In this document: positions 7,349 through 14,905 of the stretch, one piece after another
Position numbering within the stretch: the stretch's first letter is position 1
Layout of the letters: each line of letters begins with the position of its first letter
Assembly (NCBI RefSeq): GCF_014397005.1
Contig: NZ_JACGWS010000001.1
Location: 496,001-560,000 of the forward strand
Reading direction: 5' to 3'
Origin: Kordia aestuariivivens
Lineage (GTDB): Bacteria > Bacteroidota > Bacteroidia > Flavobacteriales > Flavobacteriaceae
Length of the DNA stretch: 64,000 bases
Notes under the pieces: generated by a model
Databases searched by the model: none
The model's input: the letters and a program-made list of their open reading frames with translations, nothing else
Told to the model about the DNA's origin: nothing
Program-made: the position numbers and the translations under genes

Positions 7349-8866
7349 TTAAAGTAACGATTTTTGAGTCATTAATGCTGGTTGAGGGATTCCGATCATT
7401 TCCAAAATAGTTGGAGCAATATCGCCCAAAACACCATCTTTTATATGCTTAATGTCTTCATCGACCAAAATAATAGGTACAGGATTCGTGGTGTGTGCTG
7501 TGTTTGGACTTCCGTCCGGATTGATCATCGTGTCACAATTTCCGTGATCCGCAATTACAATCGTGCTATAACCATGTTTTTGTGCCACTTCAATAATAGA
7601 TTTGGCACATACGTCCACAACTTCACAGGCTTTTACAGCAGCTTGAAAGTTTCCGGTATGTCCTACCATATCTGGATTGGCAAAATTTAAACATATAAAA
7701 TCAGTTTCCTCGTTTTCCAATTCTGGAATAATCGTATCGCGAATATCGTAGGCGCTCATTTCTGGTTGTAAATCGTAAGTTGCCACTTTTGGTGACGGAC
7801 ATAACAATCGTTTTTCACCTTCAAAAGGCGTTTCTTGTCCACCGTTGAAAAAGAACGTTACATGTGGATATTTTTCTGTTTCCGCAATGCGAATTTGCTT
7901 TTTACCATGTTTGGCTAAAACTTCGCCGAGCGTATCTTTAATATTGTCTTTATTGAATACTACATGAACATTTTTATACGAAGCGTCATAATTAGTTAAT
8001 GTTACATAGTAGAGTGGAAGCGCTTTCATGTCAAACGCTGGAAAATCTTGCTGCGACAATACTTCTGTTAATTCGCGCCCACGATCGGTTCTAAAGTTGA
8101 AAAAGATCACAACATCATCCGCTTTAATTTTTGCAACAGCTTCATTATGTGCATCCGCCAAAATAATTGGCTTGATGAATTCATCTGTCACGCCAGCATC
8201 ATAACTCTCTTGAATACTTTCCGTAATATTTGTAGTTAGCGTTCCTTTTCCGTGTACTAAAGCATTGTATGCTAATTGAACGCGTTCCCAGCGTTTATCT
8301 CTATCCATAGCGAAGTAACGACCTGTAACTGTGGCTAACGTTGCATTGGAATTTTGGCAAAATGCTTCTGTTTGTGCAATGAAACCTTTTCCAGATTTCG
8401 GATCTACATCTCTACCATCGGTAAACGCATGAACAAATACATTTTCTACTTCATGCTCATTTGCTATATTCAGCAAACCTTCTAAATGCGTGATGTGTGA
8501 ATGCACGCCACCATCAGAAACCAACCCTAATAAGTGAACTGCTTTATTGTGCTTTTTCGCATGTTGCAATGCTTCTTGTAAAACCACTTCATCTTTCAGG
8601 GTATTATTTTGAATTGCTAAGTTGATTTTGGCTAAATCTTGATACACAATGCGTCCTGCGCCTAAGTTCATGTGTCCAACTTCACTATTTCCCATTTGTC
8701 CTTCTGGCAAACCTACATTCATTCCATCCGTTAACAAATTTGCGTTTGGATAGTTTTTATATAGACTATTGATAAATGGAACATTTGCGTTTGCGATTGC
8801 AGAAACTGCTGGATTGGGCGATTTTCCCCATCCGTCCAAAATCATTAAAATAACTTTCTTATTCAT
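7349..8866 (-). CDS. gpmI: 2,3-bisphosphoglycerate-independent phosphoglycerate mutase
   Basis: This cytosolic glycolytic enzyme interconverts 3- and 2-phosphoglycerate using two metal ions and a phosphoserine intermediate. At 505 residues it is full length. DGWGK (11-15) carries the first metal ligand. Ser61 in GQMGNSEVGHMNLG is the nucleophile. VSDGGVHSH, GRDVDP, RYFAMDRDKRW and VIADHGNCD follow in the usual order. A good promoter lies at 9042-9072, which implies a leader of about 170 nt. The thioredoxin-like lipoprotein follows in the same direction. Confidence 0.97.
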   Translation of the reverse strand: MNKKVILMILDGWGKSPNPAVSAIANANVPFINSLYKNYPNANLLTDGMNVGLPEGQMGNSEVGHMNLGAGRIVYQDLAKINLAIQNNTLKDEVVLQEALQHAKKHNKAVHLLGLVSDGGVHSHITHLEGLLNIANEHEVENVFVHAFTDGRDVDPKSGKGFIAQTEAFCQNSNATLATVTGRYFAMDRDKRWERVQLAYNALVHGKGTLTTNITESIQESYDAGVTDEFIKPIILADAHNEAVAKIKADDVVIFFNFRTDRGRELTEVLSQQDFPAFDMKALPLYYVTLTNYDASYKNVHVVFNKDNIKDTLGEVLAKHGKKQIRIAETEKYPHVTFFFNGGQETPFEGEKRLLCPSPKVATYDLQPEMSAYDIRDTIIPELENEETDFICLNFANPDMVGHTGNFQAAVKACEVVDVCAKSIIEVAQKHGYSTIVIADHGNCDTMINPDGSPNTAHTTNPVPIILVDEDIKHIKDGVLGDIAPTILEMIGIPQPALMTQKSLL

Positions 8867-9302
8867 TCGAGATAAATTGATTTAAAAAAATAAAAATAAG
8901 TGTATTTCATTACATAATAACAACGCGAACTTAAAAAACCAATCTTTTTAGCAAAGGTTTATCATATTCATAACGAAACGCTGCTTTTTTCATAAAAACG
9001 GCAAAAATGTGCTTTACTATCAAAGCATTATAAAACTTGGACAAATTTACTTTGATACTGATTCTTTTTCAAAATTTTTAATGATTTAAAAAATACAGCT
9101 ACAAAAGAAATCCTTAAAGCTTTCTATATATACTGTTAACGCCGTTTCAGTTTTTGTGATGGTTTTAACAGATATATGACTGAATCGTTAAAGAAGTGTT
9201 ATAATAGAAAAAAGCTTGCAACAATTTTTGCTGACTGTCGTCTCTTAAGAGTAATCAAATTACAAAAATCAACAATCATCAATTCAAAAAACAACAAACA
9301 TT
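8867..9302. other. Intergenic region between divergent gpmI and the ankyrin gene
   Basis: These 436 bp hold no gene I can support. The gpmI promoter lies at 9042-9072. The stretch 9176-9361 is open in one frame but starts inside AT-rich leader DNA and overlaps the ankyrin gene out of frame, so it is not called. No hairpin with a T-run or riboswitch-like fold was recognised. Confidence 0.5.
9042..9072 (-). promoter_or_regulatory. Promoter for gpmI
   Basis: The minus strand shows TTG at 9072-9070, 20 bp, then TAAATTTG at 9049-9042. This is a full match to the Bacteroidota consensus. The expected transcription start is near 9037. Confidence 0.55.
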
Positions 9303-9695
9303 ATGAAAAAAACAATTTTTATGATTGCTCTTATAGTAGGAGCTTCATTCACTACGGCTAACGCAACAGAAGGAAACAACGAAACTGCAACATCAAACGA
9401 AGTAACTGTAACAACAGTGGTAAAAGTAAATCCATTTTGTATTGCAATTGCAAAAGGAGATTTTGATACCGTTAAAAAAATGATCCAATTCGGAGAAAAT
9501 GTAAACAAAACATCCAATGGAAAAACACCATTAATGTATGCAGCACGTTACAACAGAGTTGAAATTGCTTCATTATTATTGAAAAATGGTGCAAAATTAG
9601 ATTCTAAAGATAAAAATGGACATACAGCTATTGATTATGCAAAATTATCAAAAGCACTAGACGTTAAAAAAGTATTGGTGGAAGCATCAAAGTAA
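9303..9695 (+). CDS. Secreted ankyrin-repeat protein
   Basis: This 130-residue protein has a classical signal peptide (MKKTIFMIALIVGASFTTANA, cleavage after about residue 21). After a Thr/Val-rich linker come about three ankyrin repeats (residues 42-128), with the motifs GKTPLMYAARYNRVEIASLL and the GHTAIDYA helix-turn-helix. Small exported ankyrin proteins are common in Flavobacteriaceae and probably bind periplasmic partners; no partner is visible here. It stands alone with a strong hairpin terminator 22 bp after the stop. The next gene is on the other strand. Confidence 0.88.
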   Translation: MKKTIFMIALIVGASFTTANATEGNNETATSNEVTVTTVVKVNPFCIAIAKGDFDTVKKMIQFGENVNKTSNGKTPLMYAARYNRVEIASLLLKNGAKLDSKDKNGHTAIDYAKLSKALDVKKVLVEASK

Positions 9696-9716
9696 AAAGC
9701 TAGATTACCTAATGTG

Positions 9717-9746
9717 AAAAGCCGTTTCTGTGAAGAAACGGCTTTT
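9717..9746 (+). terminator. Strong, probably bidirectional terminator
   Basis: A perfect 13-bp stem, AAAAGCCGTTTCT (9717-9729) with AGAAACGGCTTTT (9734-9746), closes a GTGA loop. The flanking A-run and T-run allow it to end both the ankyrin gene (+) and the RiPP precursor gene (-). Confidence 0.85.
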
Positions 9747-9776
9747 CTTGTATTTAAACTTTTAATAGAAAGTAAA

Positions 9777-9938
9777 TTAATCAGGCCATTTCTGACACAC
9801 ATTCCCGCCATAGCATATTGTGATTCGTACTGTTGGTTCTGGACATAGATTCGTGCGCATTCCGCCTGTTACTTCGGTTGCAATCAACGTACTAATTTGT
9901 TTTTTGTTTAACTGTAAATGACTCGTCTTTTTTTTCAT
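9777..9938 (-). CDS. GG-leader RiPP precursor (class I lanthipeptide-like)
   Basis: A 53-residue ORF runs from ATG 9938 to TAA 9777, below the usual length cut-off for gene callers. Its N-terminal half reads MKKKTSHLQLNKKQISTLI, then ATEVTGG. This matches the Bacteroidota natural-product leader (K-rich start, LxLNKxxIxxL, ending in a double glycine), which is cut by C39-type ABC transporters. The core after GG is 27 residues with three cysteines, four threonines and no serine, so lanthionine rings are chemically possible. No LanB, LanC, radical-SAM or exporter gene lies in the window, making this an orphan precursor. A perfect palindrome lies 69 bp upstream (10007-10022) and a strong terminator downstream. 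The family call is by motif only. Confidence 0.7.
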   Translation of the reverse strand: MKKKTSHLQLNKKQISTLIATEVTGGMRTNLCPEPTVRITICYGGNVCQKWPD

Positions 9939-10006
9939 GGTTTTGATATATTAAGTTAATAACAATCAGCAATATAGAGATAAAAAGAGAAGAAGCGTTA
10001 CTGTTT

Positions 10007-10022
10007 TACCATCATGATGGTA
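10007..10022. promoter_or_regulatory. Perfect 16-bp palindrome upstream of the RiPP precursor
   Basis: TACCATCA followed by its exact inverse TGATGGTA forms an operator-like site. It sits 69 bp upstream of the precursor start and about 117 bp downstream of the M48 gene stop. A dimeric regulator could bind it; no regulator gene is adjacent. Confidence 0.35.
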
Positions 10023-10138
10023 TTGTTGGAAACACAATATTGAGAATTGAGTAGTAATATGTTAGATTATATGAGTCAAGAAAAAAGAGTATAGAACCAA
10101 GAAAAAATAGTCAAGAGCAAAAGGCTAACAGCTAACAG

Positions 10139-10900
10139 TTACTGTCTATATTCAGCAATCGCTTCTTTAATTCTTTGGATTCTATTTTCAGGATCGGGAT
10201 GTGTGCTTTGAAATTCTGGAACTCTATTTGGACCTGCGGCAGATTTTAAAATTTTCATCACTTCAATCATTGCTTCTGGTTCATACCCTGAATTTATCAT
10301 CAATAAAACGCCAAGTTCGTCGCTTTCCAATTCGTCTTCACGACCATTTTTTAATAAGGTATTTTGTGCGTAGCCGCCAACCATGTTTCCCATATCAGCA
10401 CCAACAGAAGCGCCCGTGGAAATTGTTTGCCAAAAATCGGTTTCTGCAATGCGTTCCGCAGAATGTCTACCCAAAACATGTCCAATTTCATGACCTAAAA
10501 CACCAGCTAACTGATCATCATCAAGTTTGCTATACAATGCATTAGTGATAAAAATTTGTCCGCCAGGCAATGCAAACGCATTAATAGCTCTATTGTCGGC
10601 AAGTAAATGAAATTCAAATTTATAATCAGATTGTTTCGCCATGCTCATCTCAACCAATCTTTCGCCAATCATATCTACACGTGCTTGTGCGCCCGCATCA
10701 GGATACAATCCGCCGTGTTGTTGCGCCATTGCATCACGATTGGCAAAACCAAGTTGAATTTCTTGGTCAGTAGTCATATTGATGGTCTGCACACGATTTG
10801 TATATGGATTTGTTTCTTGGCTTGCACATTTCTTAAAAAAAGCAAAACCGACAATAGCGAGTCCAATCAACAAACGAATTTTTAATCTATTTCCTCTCAT
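10139..10900 (-). CDS. M48-family zinc metallopeptidase, membrane-anchored
   Basis: This 253-residue protein has an N-terminal hydrophobic segment (about 8-22) ending in FFKKCAS, which could be a lipobox or a membrane anchor. The catalytic HEIGHVLGRH (about 137) supplies the two zinc His and the catalytic Glu; EDELESDELGV (about 185) supplies the third ligand. These periplasmic proteases resemble BepA/LoiP, which do quality control of outer-membrane proteins. It ends in STHPDPENRIQRI, another typical M48 feature. It follows the M15 gene by 39 bp in the same direction, so the PD40, M15 and M48 genes probably form one transcript. Confidence 0.9.
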   Translation of the reverse strand: MRGNRLKIRLLIGLAIVGFAFFKKCASQETNPYTNRVQTINMTTDQEIQLGFANRDAMAQQHGGLYPDAGAQARVDMIGERLVEMSMAKQSDYKFEFHLLADNRAINAFALPGGQIFITNALYSKLDDDQLAGVLGHEIGHVLGRHSAERIAETDFWQTISTGASVGADMGNMVGGYAQNTLLKNGREDELESDELGVLLMINSGYEPEAMIEVMKILKSAAGPNRVPEFQSTHPDPENRIQRIKEAIAEYRQ

Positions 10901-10939
10901 AATAAGTTGCTTAGATGCTTATAAAAGTACAAAACCTTC

Positions 10940-11668
10940 CTATAAAAGCTCCGGGTTGATATCCAGAATGTTTTCTTTTATGTATGAATTGATAAAGTTT
11001 TCGTTGAAATGCTCACTTCCCATTAATTTTTCAGCTTGCAACATTTCTTTGATATTTAATTTCTGATATTCTTGCAACATCGGTTTGGATAATGGCGCAT
11101 AACTATAATGCCAAGGTTCATATTTAAAACCTTTCCGATCCGCTTTATCTGTATACACAATGTAGAAATCATACGTGTTTGCGTTCGTTTCTAGCCATTC
11201 GCGAAGTTTGCAAAATGGTCCGTCGCCGTGAAACTTTTTAGGAATCAATACATCACCACTATAACTAGTATTTTTATCAATAATATCAATATCGGTTGCC
11301 CAATGATGTCTGGAAGTTCCCGGAATGGTAGAATATGCTATAATTTTTTCAATTGCTTTTATAGGCGATAAACCTTGCTGTGTAAACCGTTTGTACTTTC
11401 GTTCCCAAATTCGGTTTTGATGTGCATAATTTCGATAGCTTGAAACTACATGAATTTCAATTCCGTCTTTAGCTGCGGCGGAAGACATTTTTACAAATGC
11501 ATCATACGCTTCTTTTCGTAACGAAAATCCTTTACCAAAAACCATTGGTTTTCCTTTTCCGATAAGTTCCAATGTCGTCGAATTTTGGGTGTTAAATGCC
11601 ATACTCGGTAAACTATGCAAGGCAACAGTTCCGAGTCCGAGAAGCTTAATAAAATTTGATCTATTCAA
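10940..11668 (-). CDS. M15-family D-Ala-D-Ala carboxypeptidase-like peptidase
   Basis: This exported 242-residue protein (signal peptide about 1-24, ending SMAFN) has the LAS-peptidase signature. SRHHWATDIDI (about 125) has the His and Asp zinc ligands, and EPWHYSY (about 192) has the catalytic/third-ligand WH motif. Such enzymes trim peptidoglycan stem peptides in the periplasm. The signal reads MNRSNFIKLL, which resembles a Tat motif but has RS instead of RR, so Sec export is more likely. The gene overlaps the upstream PD40 gene by 8 bp, which implies translational coupling. Confidence 0.88.
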   Translation of the reverse strand: MNRSNFIKLLGLGTVALHSLPSMAFNTQNSTTLELIGKGKPMVFGKGFSLRKEAYDAFVKMSSAAAKDGIEIHVVSSYRNYAHQNRIWERKYKRFTQQGLSPIKAIEKIIAYSTIPGTSRHHWATDIDIIDKNTSYSGDVLIPKKFHGDGPFCKLREWLETNANTYDFYIVYTDKADRKGFKYEPWHYSYAPLSKPMLQEYQKLNIKEMLQAEKLMGSEHFNENFINSYIKENILDINPELL

Positions 11669-12629
11669 GTTGAATTGATTTTAGTAATTTTTCAAACGGA
11701 AGATAGTAAATTTTTGAAGTTCCATTGCTTCCTGTAGTAACAACTTCTTTGAGTTGTTTTATAGATAGTTGATTGTAAGTCGCTTGAATAGTAGTTTTTT
11801 CACTCGTAAAAAAGAAATACTTCTGGTCAAAAGAGACAAACGGACAGTAATCTATTTGATTGGAATTAATCAATTTTCCTAAATGAACCGCTTCTTGCCA
11901 GGTATTGTTTTTGTTGAAACTGATATACAAATCGCCTTTTCCTAAACTTCCTTTTCGTCCGTAAGATCCAAAAATGATAAAAGATTCATCGGGACTTATA
12001 TACGCATTGTATTCGTATGTTTTTGTATTCACGCCAGCGCCTAAACTTACAGGTGTTTGATAGGTTCCGTTTTTAAATTCACTTTTGTAAATATCTTCTT
12101 TTCCTTTTGCGTCAGCACGTTCAGCAGTAAAATAAATAGTTCCGTTTGAAGCAATTGATGGATAATATTCGTTTTTATCTGTATTGATGGTTTCTGGCAA
12201 TCGCGTTGGATTGTTCCAGGTGCCGTTTTCTTTTGTTACAACCCACAAATCATAATCATTTTCAGAAGTTTTTTCAGTTCCTTTTGGACGTTTAGACGCG
12301 AAAAATAACTGTGTTCCATCTGGAGAAAATGCAGGTTCAATATCATGGTAGCTTCCGGAGAAAGAAGCAACTGCAAAAGCGGTCCATGTGCCGTTTACTT
12401 TCTTGGAAGTCAAAATGGTTCTAAACGCACTCTTTGGTGTATCTAGCGTAAAGAAAATTTCATCATTCGTGGGAGAAATTGTGATGTCTCTCATATTAAT
12501 ATTTGAAAATTCAGGTAGCTGAATGAAGATTTCAGGTGTATCAAAATTTGCCTTAAAAGTGATTTTTGTTTGATCTTGCGCAAGCAAACTACTACTGATG
12601 AATCCGAGTAGAAGTATAATTTTTTTCAT
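11661..12629 (-). CDS. Secreted PD40/TolB-like beta-propeller protein
   Basis: This 322-residue protein begins with a signal peptide (MKKIILLLGFISSSLLAQ). It holds repeated WD40-like PD40 units: FSPDGTQLFFASKRP (about 104), ASNGTIYFTAERA, ISPDESFIIFGS and VSFDQKYFFFTSE. These build a beta-propeller as in TolB or the OmpA-associated PorE-like proteins of Bacteroidota. It lacks an OmpA domain. It is the first gene of the likely operon with the M15 and M48 peptidases. This suggests a periplasmic role in envelope or peptidoglycan handling, though the exact task is unknown. Confidence 0.8.
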   Translation of the reverse strand: MKKIILLLGFISSSLLAQDQTKITFKANFDTPEIFIQLPEFSNINMRDITISPTNDEIFFTLDTPKSAFRTILTSKKVNGTWTAFAVASFSGSYHDIEPAFSPDGTQLFFASKRPKGTEKTSENDYDLWVVTKENGTWNNPTRLPETINTDKNEYYPSIASNGTIYFTAERADAKGKEDIYKSEFKNGTYQTPVSLGAGVNTKTYEYNAYISPDESFIIFGSYGRKGSLGKGDLYISFNKNNTWQEAVHLGKLINSNQIDYCPFVSFDQKYFFFTSEKTTIQATYNQLSIKQLKEVVTTGSNGTSKIYYLPFEKLLKSIQLE

Positions 12630-12719
12630 AATACGATGAATTTGATTGAGGGAGTAAGGAATGCAAAAAGTACTTTTTTTAGATCGTAATTGCCGTTAAA
12701 AAGTCGTTAATCTTTCTGA

Positions 12720-13169
12720 TTAGAATGTTTTTACCATGATAAAGTGCAATCCTATTTTTGGAATCGTAAAAGGCTCACCATATTTTTCATAGCCTAATTT
12801 TTCATAAAAACGAACCGCAATTTCACGCGCGTTCATCCACATAGCGGTTCCGCCACGAGCGAGAATCATTTCTTCCGCTTTTTTTACCAATGCATCACCA
12901 ATACCTCTTTTTTGAAAATTGGTCAACACTGCCATGCCTCGAAGTTGAAAAGGATTTTCTGAGGTAAATTGGGGATGTGCTTTTTCTAACAAAGTAACTA
13001 CGCCCACTAATTGAGTATCGATATAATAGCCTAAGTGGAAAGTGGTTGGTAAATCATCTCCATCAAAACGGCAAGAATCTATTGGTTTTCCTTCCCGCAA
13101 TACAGGATGTCTTACATTATAAGCAGTTTTGGCGGTAATCTCTTTAATGATAAAATGGGTGTCTTTCAT
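12720..13169 (-). CDS. GNAT-family N-acetyltransferase
   Basis: This 149-residue cytosolic protein has a GNAT acetyl-CoA site at LRGMAVLTNFQKRGIGDALV (motif A, Q/RxxGxG/A, about residues 84-103) and a motif B ending NAREIAVRFYEKLGYEK. The LREGKPIDSCRFDGDD segment resembles the ElaA/YkkB-like branch, but the substrate cannot be told. The frame also offers a GTG two codons upstream; I prefer ATG 13169. A structured repeat copy lies 27 bp upstream (13196-13224). Confidence 0.85.
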   Translation of the reverse strand: MKDTHFIIKEITAKTAYNVRHPVLREGKPIDSCRFDGDDLPTTFHLGYYIDTQLVGVVTLLEKAHPQFTSENPFQLRGMAVLTNFQKRGIGDALVKKAEEMILARGGTAMWMNAREIAVRFYEKLGYEKYGEPFTIPKIGLHFIMVKTF

Positions 13170-13195
13170 AATCACAAAAAATTAGTGCAACTCGA

Positions 13196-13224
13196 TTTTG
13201 AGAAGTCTATAAGACGAACTCAAA
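13196..13224 (+). repeat. Structured hairpin repeat, copy 1
   Basis: TTTTGAG ... CTCAAA encloses GTCT-ATA-AGAC. It has the same nested-stem architecture as copies at 13929-13958 and 14016-14045. The outer stem shows a G-C pair where copies 2 and 3 have A-T, a compensatory change. Confidence 0.6.
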
Positions 13225-13328
13225 GTGGTTAGTTAAACTAACATATTTTTTTAAAACACTCAAAAGTATAACTAATTTAGGAGTTCAGTTTTACAGAAAT
13301 AAATTAATTTTGAATAAAAAGTTTACAA

Positions 13329-13754
13329 ATGCAAATTACTTTTAAATTGCTCAAAGGCTCAGCAGCGGAAATCATTTTGCCATATTTGGACATCATGAAT
13401 CAACAAAAAGTGCCAATGGATTTACTGAAAGCGCGTTTTGCCGAAATGTTAACGCAGCATTATGAAGCTTTCGGTATTTATGATAATGATCAACTTATTG
13501 GTTGTTTTGGATTGTGGAGCATGACGCGTCATTATTGTGGAAAAAGCTTTGAACCCGATCATGTGTATATTGAAGAAGCCTACCGAAGTAAAGGAATTGG
13601 GAAGCAATTGTTTGAATGGATTGAAGTTTATGGGAAAGAAAAAGGTGTTACAACCATAGAATTGAATACCTATGTGCAAAATTTTCCATCACATAAGTTC
13701 TATTATAATCAAGGATTTAACGCGCTAGGCTATCATTTTTTGAAAAAAATCTAA
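13329..13754 (+). CDS. GNAT-family N-acetyltransferase
   Basis: This 141-residue protein has the acetyl-CoA loop at YIEEAYRSKGIGKQLFEW (about residues 81-98, RxxGIG) and a C-terminal NFPSHKFYYNQGFNALGYHF typical of GNAT motif B. Substrate unknown. It is divergent from another acetyltransferase gene 160 bp away; the two sequences are not close paralogues. A TAATTTTG box at 13305-13312 may serve as its promoter. The tRNA-Gly gene follows 50 bp after the stop. Confidence 0.85.
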   Translation: MQITFKLLKGSAAEIILPYLDIMNQQKVPMDLLKARFAEMLTQHYEAFGIYDNDQLIGCFGLWSMTRHYCGKSFEPDHVYIEEAYRSKGIGKQLFEWIEVYGKEKGVTTIELNTYVQNFPSHKFYYNQGFNALGYHFLKKI

Positions 13755-13786
13755 AAAAATATTAGGAAAAGGTGTTAGTATTTTTT

Positions 13787-13794
13787 TATATTTG
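13787..13794 (+). promoter_or_regulatory. -7 promoter box for tRNA-Gly
   Basis: TATATTTG matches TAnnTTTG exactly and ends 10 bp before the tRNA. This places transcription start a few bases upstream of the mature 5' end. A TTG -33 box is not obvious. Confidence 0.55.
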
Positions 13795-13804
13795 CACCCG
13801 CAAT

Positions 13805-13877
13805 GCGAAAGTAGCTCAGTTGGTAGAGCGTCAGCCTTCCAAGCTGAATGTCGCCGGTTCGAACCCGGTCTTTCGCT
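13805..13877 (+). tRNA. tRNA-Gly (anticodon TCC)
   Basis: These 73 nt form a full cloverleaf. The acceptor stem is GCGAAAG/CTTTCGC, with a GCTC D-stem, anticodon stem TCAGC/GCTGA with loop CTTCCAA (anticodon TCC at 13838-13840), and a T-arm with the GGTTCGAACC core. The discriminator base is U (T at 13877) and CCA is not encoded. It stands alone rather than in a tRNA cluster. Confidence 0.95.
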
Positions 13878-13928
13878 CTTCAAAAGCCGATTCAAATGAG
13901 TCGGCTTTTTTTATTAGTGAAAACTCAG

Positions 13929-13958
13929 TTTTAAGAAGTCTGCAAGACGCACTTAAAA
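13929..13958 (+). repeat. Structured hairpin repeat, copy 2
   Basis: TTTTAAG, AA, GTCT, GCA, AGAC, GCA, CTTAAAA: two nested stems with a triloop. It is nearly identical to copy 3, 87 bp downstream. Confidence 0.7.
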
Positions 13959-13973
13959 TTGTAAGTTGAACTA

Positions 13974-13993
13974 ATCCCGCTGAAAAGCGGGAT
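13974..13993 (+). repeat. ATCYCG-type tetraloop hairpin repeat, copy 1
   Basis: ATCCCGCT-GAAA-AGCGGGAT is a perfect 8-bp stem with a GAAA tetraloop, between structured repeat copies 2 and 3. Relatives with covarying stems lie at 21185-21204 and 21236-21255. Confidence 0.7.
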
Positions 13994-14015
13994 CTCATGT
14001 TGATATGAAATCTAG

Positions 14016-14045
14016 TTTTAAGAAGTCTGCAAGACGAACTTACAA
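14016..14045 (+). repeat. Structured hairpin repeat, copy 3
   Basis: It has the same nested stems as copy 2, with one mismatch in the outer stem (CTTACAA). It abuts the 3' end of the pepE gene. Confidence 0.65.
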
Positions 14046-14047
14046 TT

Positions 14048-14752
14048 TTATAGAAATACAACTTCCGAACCCGTTTCTAGTTCATACGGTGTTTTTTCAT
14101 ATTCAAAGATTCTTGCGGTCAGTGGACCTTCAAGCGTATTTTTATCGCCAATGACACGAATCCAGCTTCCTTCTCTAATTCCAACAACGGGAAGTGTATT
14201 AAACTTATGAAACTCTTTAATTCTAGTTTCGCGCGTTTCGCCCATGTGTTTGCTGCCTTCTATCGGATCTAAATAATGAGGATTTATATTAAAAGGAACA
14301 ACGCCCAAGGTTTTAAAACTTGGTGGATAAATGATTGGCATATCATTCGTCGTTTGCATCGTAAGTCCACAAATATTACTTCCTGCACTTGTACCTAAAT
14401 AGGGCGTTCCATCCAAAATTGCTTCTCGTAATGGTTGCATGACTTTATGTTTGTATAATTGAGAAACTAACAAAAACGTATTTCCTCCGCCTGTAAAAAT
14501 ACCTTTTGCATTGGCAATGGCTTCTACAGGATTTTTAAATTCATGAATCCCGCGAACCGTTTTTCCAATCTTTTCAAAAGCTTTGGCAGCCGCAGCAGTA
14601 TATTCGTCATGTGTAATTCCGCCAGGGCGTGCATAGGGAAGAAATAAAATTTCTTCCGTATCTTTATAGAACGAAGTAAGTTCGTCAAGTAAATAGACTA
14701 AGTAACCACTTCCGTGGACGGTTGAAGTACTGGCAATAATTATATTTTTCAT
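14048..14752 (-). CDS. pepE: Dipeptidase E (S51 alpha-aspartyl dipeptidase)
   Basis: It hydrolyses N-terminal Asp-Xaa dipeptides in the cytoplasm. The 234-residue protein carries GIFTGGGNTFLLVSQL (about 84-99) and the nucleophile elbow YLGTSAGSNI with the catalytic Ser (about residue 122). GVVPFNINPHYLDP follows, with the His of the triad, as in the Salmonella enzyme. It is full length with the ATG at 14752. It stands alone on the minus strand between the repeat cluster and a divergent gene. Confidence 0.93.
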   Translation of the reverse strand: MKNIIIASTSTVHGSGYLVYLLDELTSFYKDTEEILFLPYARPGGITHDEYTAAAAKAFEKIGKTVRGIHEFKNPVEAIANAKGIFTGGGNTFLLVSQLYKHKVMQPLREAILDGTPYLGTSAGSNICGLTMQTTNDMPIIYPPSFKTLGVVPFNINPHYLDPIEGSKHMGETRETRIKEFHKFNTLPVVGIREGSWIRVIGDKNTLEGPLTARIFEYEKTPYELETGSEVVFL

Positions 14753-14905
14753 GATGCTTCCGAGCTAATTTTTACTGAAATGTAAAAGTAATGATTAAAT
14801 GGATTTAACAAAAGTTTAATGTACGTTGGGATTTTTTTAAGGACAATTGTTCATTTATTTATGCCGTATTTACAACCACACTATTTAACCAACAATACCA
14901 AACCT

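Noticed and set aside
9176-9361. 61-codon plus-strand frame upstream of the ankyrin gene
   Set aside because: It overlaps the ankyrin gene start out of frame, has basic AT-driven composition and no recognisable motif.
13772-13969. 65-codon frame across the tRNA-Gly gene
   Set aside because: It reads through a clear tRNA cloverleaf and the structured repeats, so it is a shadow.
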